NCBI RefSeq assembly: GCF_018642165.1
Contig: NZ_JAHHZM010000020.1
Coordinates: forward strand, 1 to 64,000
DNA from: Echinicola shivajiensis
Lineage (GTDB): Bacteria; Bacteroidota; Bacteroidia; Cytophagales; Cyclobacteriaceae
Length of the DNA: 64,000 bases
Direction: 5' to 3'
In this document: positions 63,598-64,000 of the stretch, piece by piece
Layout: each line of letters begins with the position of its first letter
Numbering within the stretch: position 1 is the first letter of the stretch
The notes under the pieces: generated by a model
Seen by the model: the letters and a program-made list of their open reading frames with translations, nothing else
What the model was told of the DNA's origin: nothing
Databases searched by the model: none
Program-made: the position numbers and the translations under genes

Positions 63598-63622
63598 TAA
63601 AAAAGCAGACTTTCGCCTGCTT
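63598..63622 (-). terminator. Terminator of the MerR/B12 regulator gene
   Basis: On the minus strand the 8-bp stem AAGCAGGC/GTCTGCTT closes a GAAA tetraloop and is followed by TTTTATTG. It lies about 27 bp past the regulator's stop codon and separates it from the sigma-crt operon. Confidence 0.8.
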
Positions 63623-63648
63623 AGTTCAATCCAATACATCTCCCCTTC

Positions 63649-64000
63649 TTACTTTTCCTGTGGAATATTGTTCATCTCCTCCATAAACATTTTTATATCT
63701 TCAATTTTTTCCATTAAATATATGTTTTTAGGAAACTCGAACTCCGCCCGCAATGCCTGATAACCAGAGACTATAATTTTACTCTCAGAAAACTGGTTGG
63801 ACAAGGCTTCCAAATACACTTGTAAATTATGGATATCCGGAGAAGTGGTGACAACAGTGATCAAATAATCTGGTTTATGAAAACTATATACTTCACCCAA
63901 ATCATTTTGTGGAGTACTTTGTCCCAAATAAATAACCTTATGCCCTTCTCTTTTGATCAGGTAACTTGCAAAAAGTAACGAGATCTCATGCAGTTCTCCT
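63649..64000 (-). CDS. MerR-family regulator with cobalamin-binding domain (CarH/LitR-like), C-terminal part only
   Basis: The 3' 116 codons are visible; the 5' part is beyond the window, so the DNA-binding domain is not seen. The visible part reads ELHEISLLFASYLIKREGHKVIYLGQSTPQNDL, a B12-binding fold start with His (codon 63988-63990) at the place of the cobalt-ligating His of ExH/DxHxxG motifs, then IIVSGYQALRAEFEFP near the end. CarH and LitR use adenosylcobalamin as a light sensor to repress carotenoid genes. The neighbours here fit that role. Assignment to MerR rests on context and this domain alone. Confidence 0.72.
   Translation of the reverse strand, partial: GELHEISLLFASYLIKREGHKVIYLGQSTPQNDLGEVYSFHKPDYLITVVTTSPDIHNLQVYLEALSNQFSESKIIVSGYQALRAEFEFPKNIYLMEKIEDIKMFMEEMNNIPQEK

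Overview
The window looks like a chromosomal segment of a pigmented, probably gliding member of the Bacteroidota, most likely Cytophagales/Cyclobacteriaceae-like. The genus is not determined. The evidence is a GldB lipoprotein, a MurF-Alr fusion, a DUF6702 protein, a Bacteroidota-type bS16 with a long tail, a fused CrtYcd lycopene cyclase, many lipoproteins, almost no Shine-Dalgarno sites, and several promoters of the Bacteroidota type TTG-N19-22-TAnnTTTG.

Layout. (1) 1-5.1 kb: the N-terminal 1,697 residues of a giant secreted protein on the minus strand. PKD-, SprB- and HYR-like modules lead into an array of 110-residue DUF11 repeats; the distal copies are nearly identical in DNA, and most carry an EF-hand-like acidic loop. 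(2) 5.6-11.3 kb: aldehyde dehydrogenase, DUF6702 protein, HupE/UreJ-like membrane protein, M1 metallopeptidase and a VOC protein. (3) 11.5-14.1 kb: tRNA-Arg(CCU), rpsP-rimM-trmD, and rplS with its own promoter. (4) 14.1-42.3 kb: a large exopolysaccharide/O-antigen locus, mostly minus strand. It holds the priming sugar-phosphate transferase, Wzx, Wzy, Wzz and Wza/SLBB proteins, six glycosyltransferases, three minus-strand methyltransferases or plus-strand relatives, an acetyltransferase, a 2OG-Fe(II) oxygenase, a radical SAM/SPASM protein and an asparagine synthase-like amidotransferase. A feoA-feoB-small Cys-rich protein iron-uptake operon sits inside it on the plus strand behind a DtxR-like palindrome. 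(5) 42.3-53.3 kb: housekeeping and small genes: nth, an ECF sigma with an overlapping small anti-sigma candidate, uvrA, a BNR-repeat lipoprotein, a HisA-like protein lacking the first catalytic Asp, csaA and murF-alr. (6) 53.3-58.3 kb: wecB, a lipoprotein-Wzi pair and a POTRA-less BamA-type barrel. (7) 58.3-64 kb: a tight carotenoid operon, ECF sigma-crtI-crtB-crtYcd-ispH-crtW, downstream of the end of a MerR/B12-binding (CarH/LitR-like) regulator.

How the parts work together. The polysaccharide locus has a complete Wzx/Wzy-type logic: prime, elongate, flip, polymerise, control length, export. The Wzi homologue and WecB elsewhere in the window probably feed the same surface. The carotenoid operon can take IPP/DMAPP (IspH) through phytoene (CrtB), lycopene (CrtI) and beta-carotene (CrtYcd) to ketocarotenoids (CrtW). 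Its regulators suggest light- or B12-dependent control. No phage, insertion sequence, CRISPR array or defence system was seen. The most unusual items are the recently amplified Ca-loop repeat adhesin, the putative CarH-ECF carotenoid switch with paired TTGTTTAA/TTAAACAA sites, the HisA-like D-to-Y protein, and the iron operon embedded in a glycan locus that also encodes iron enzymes.
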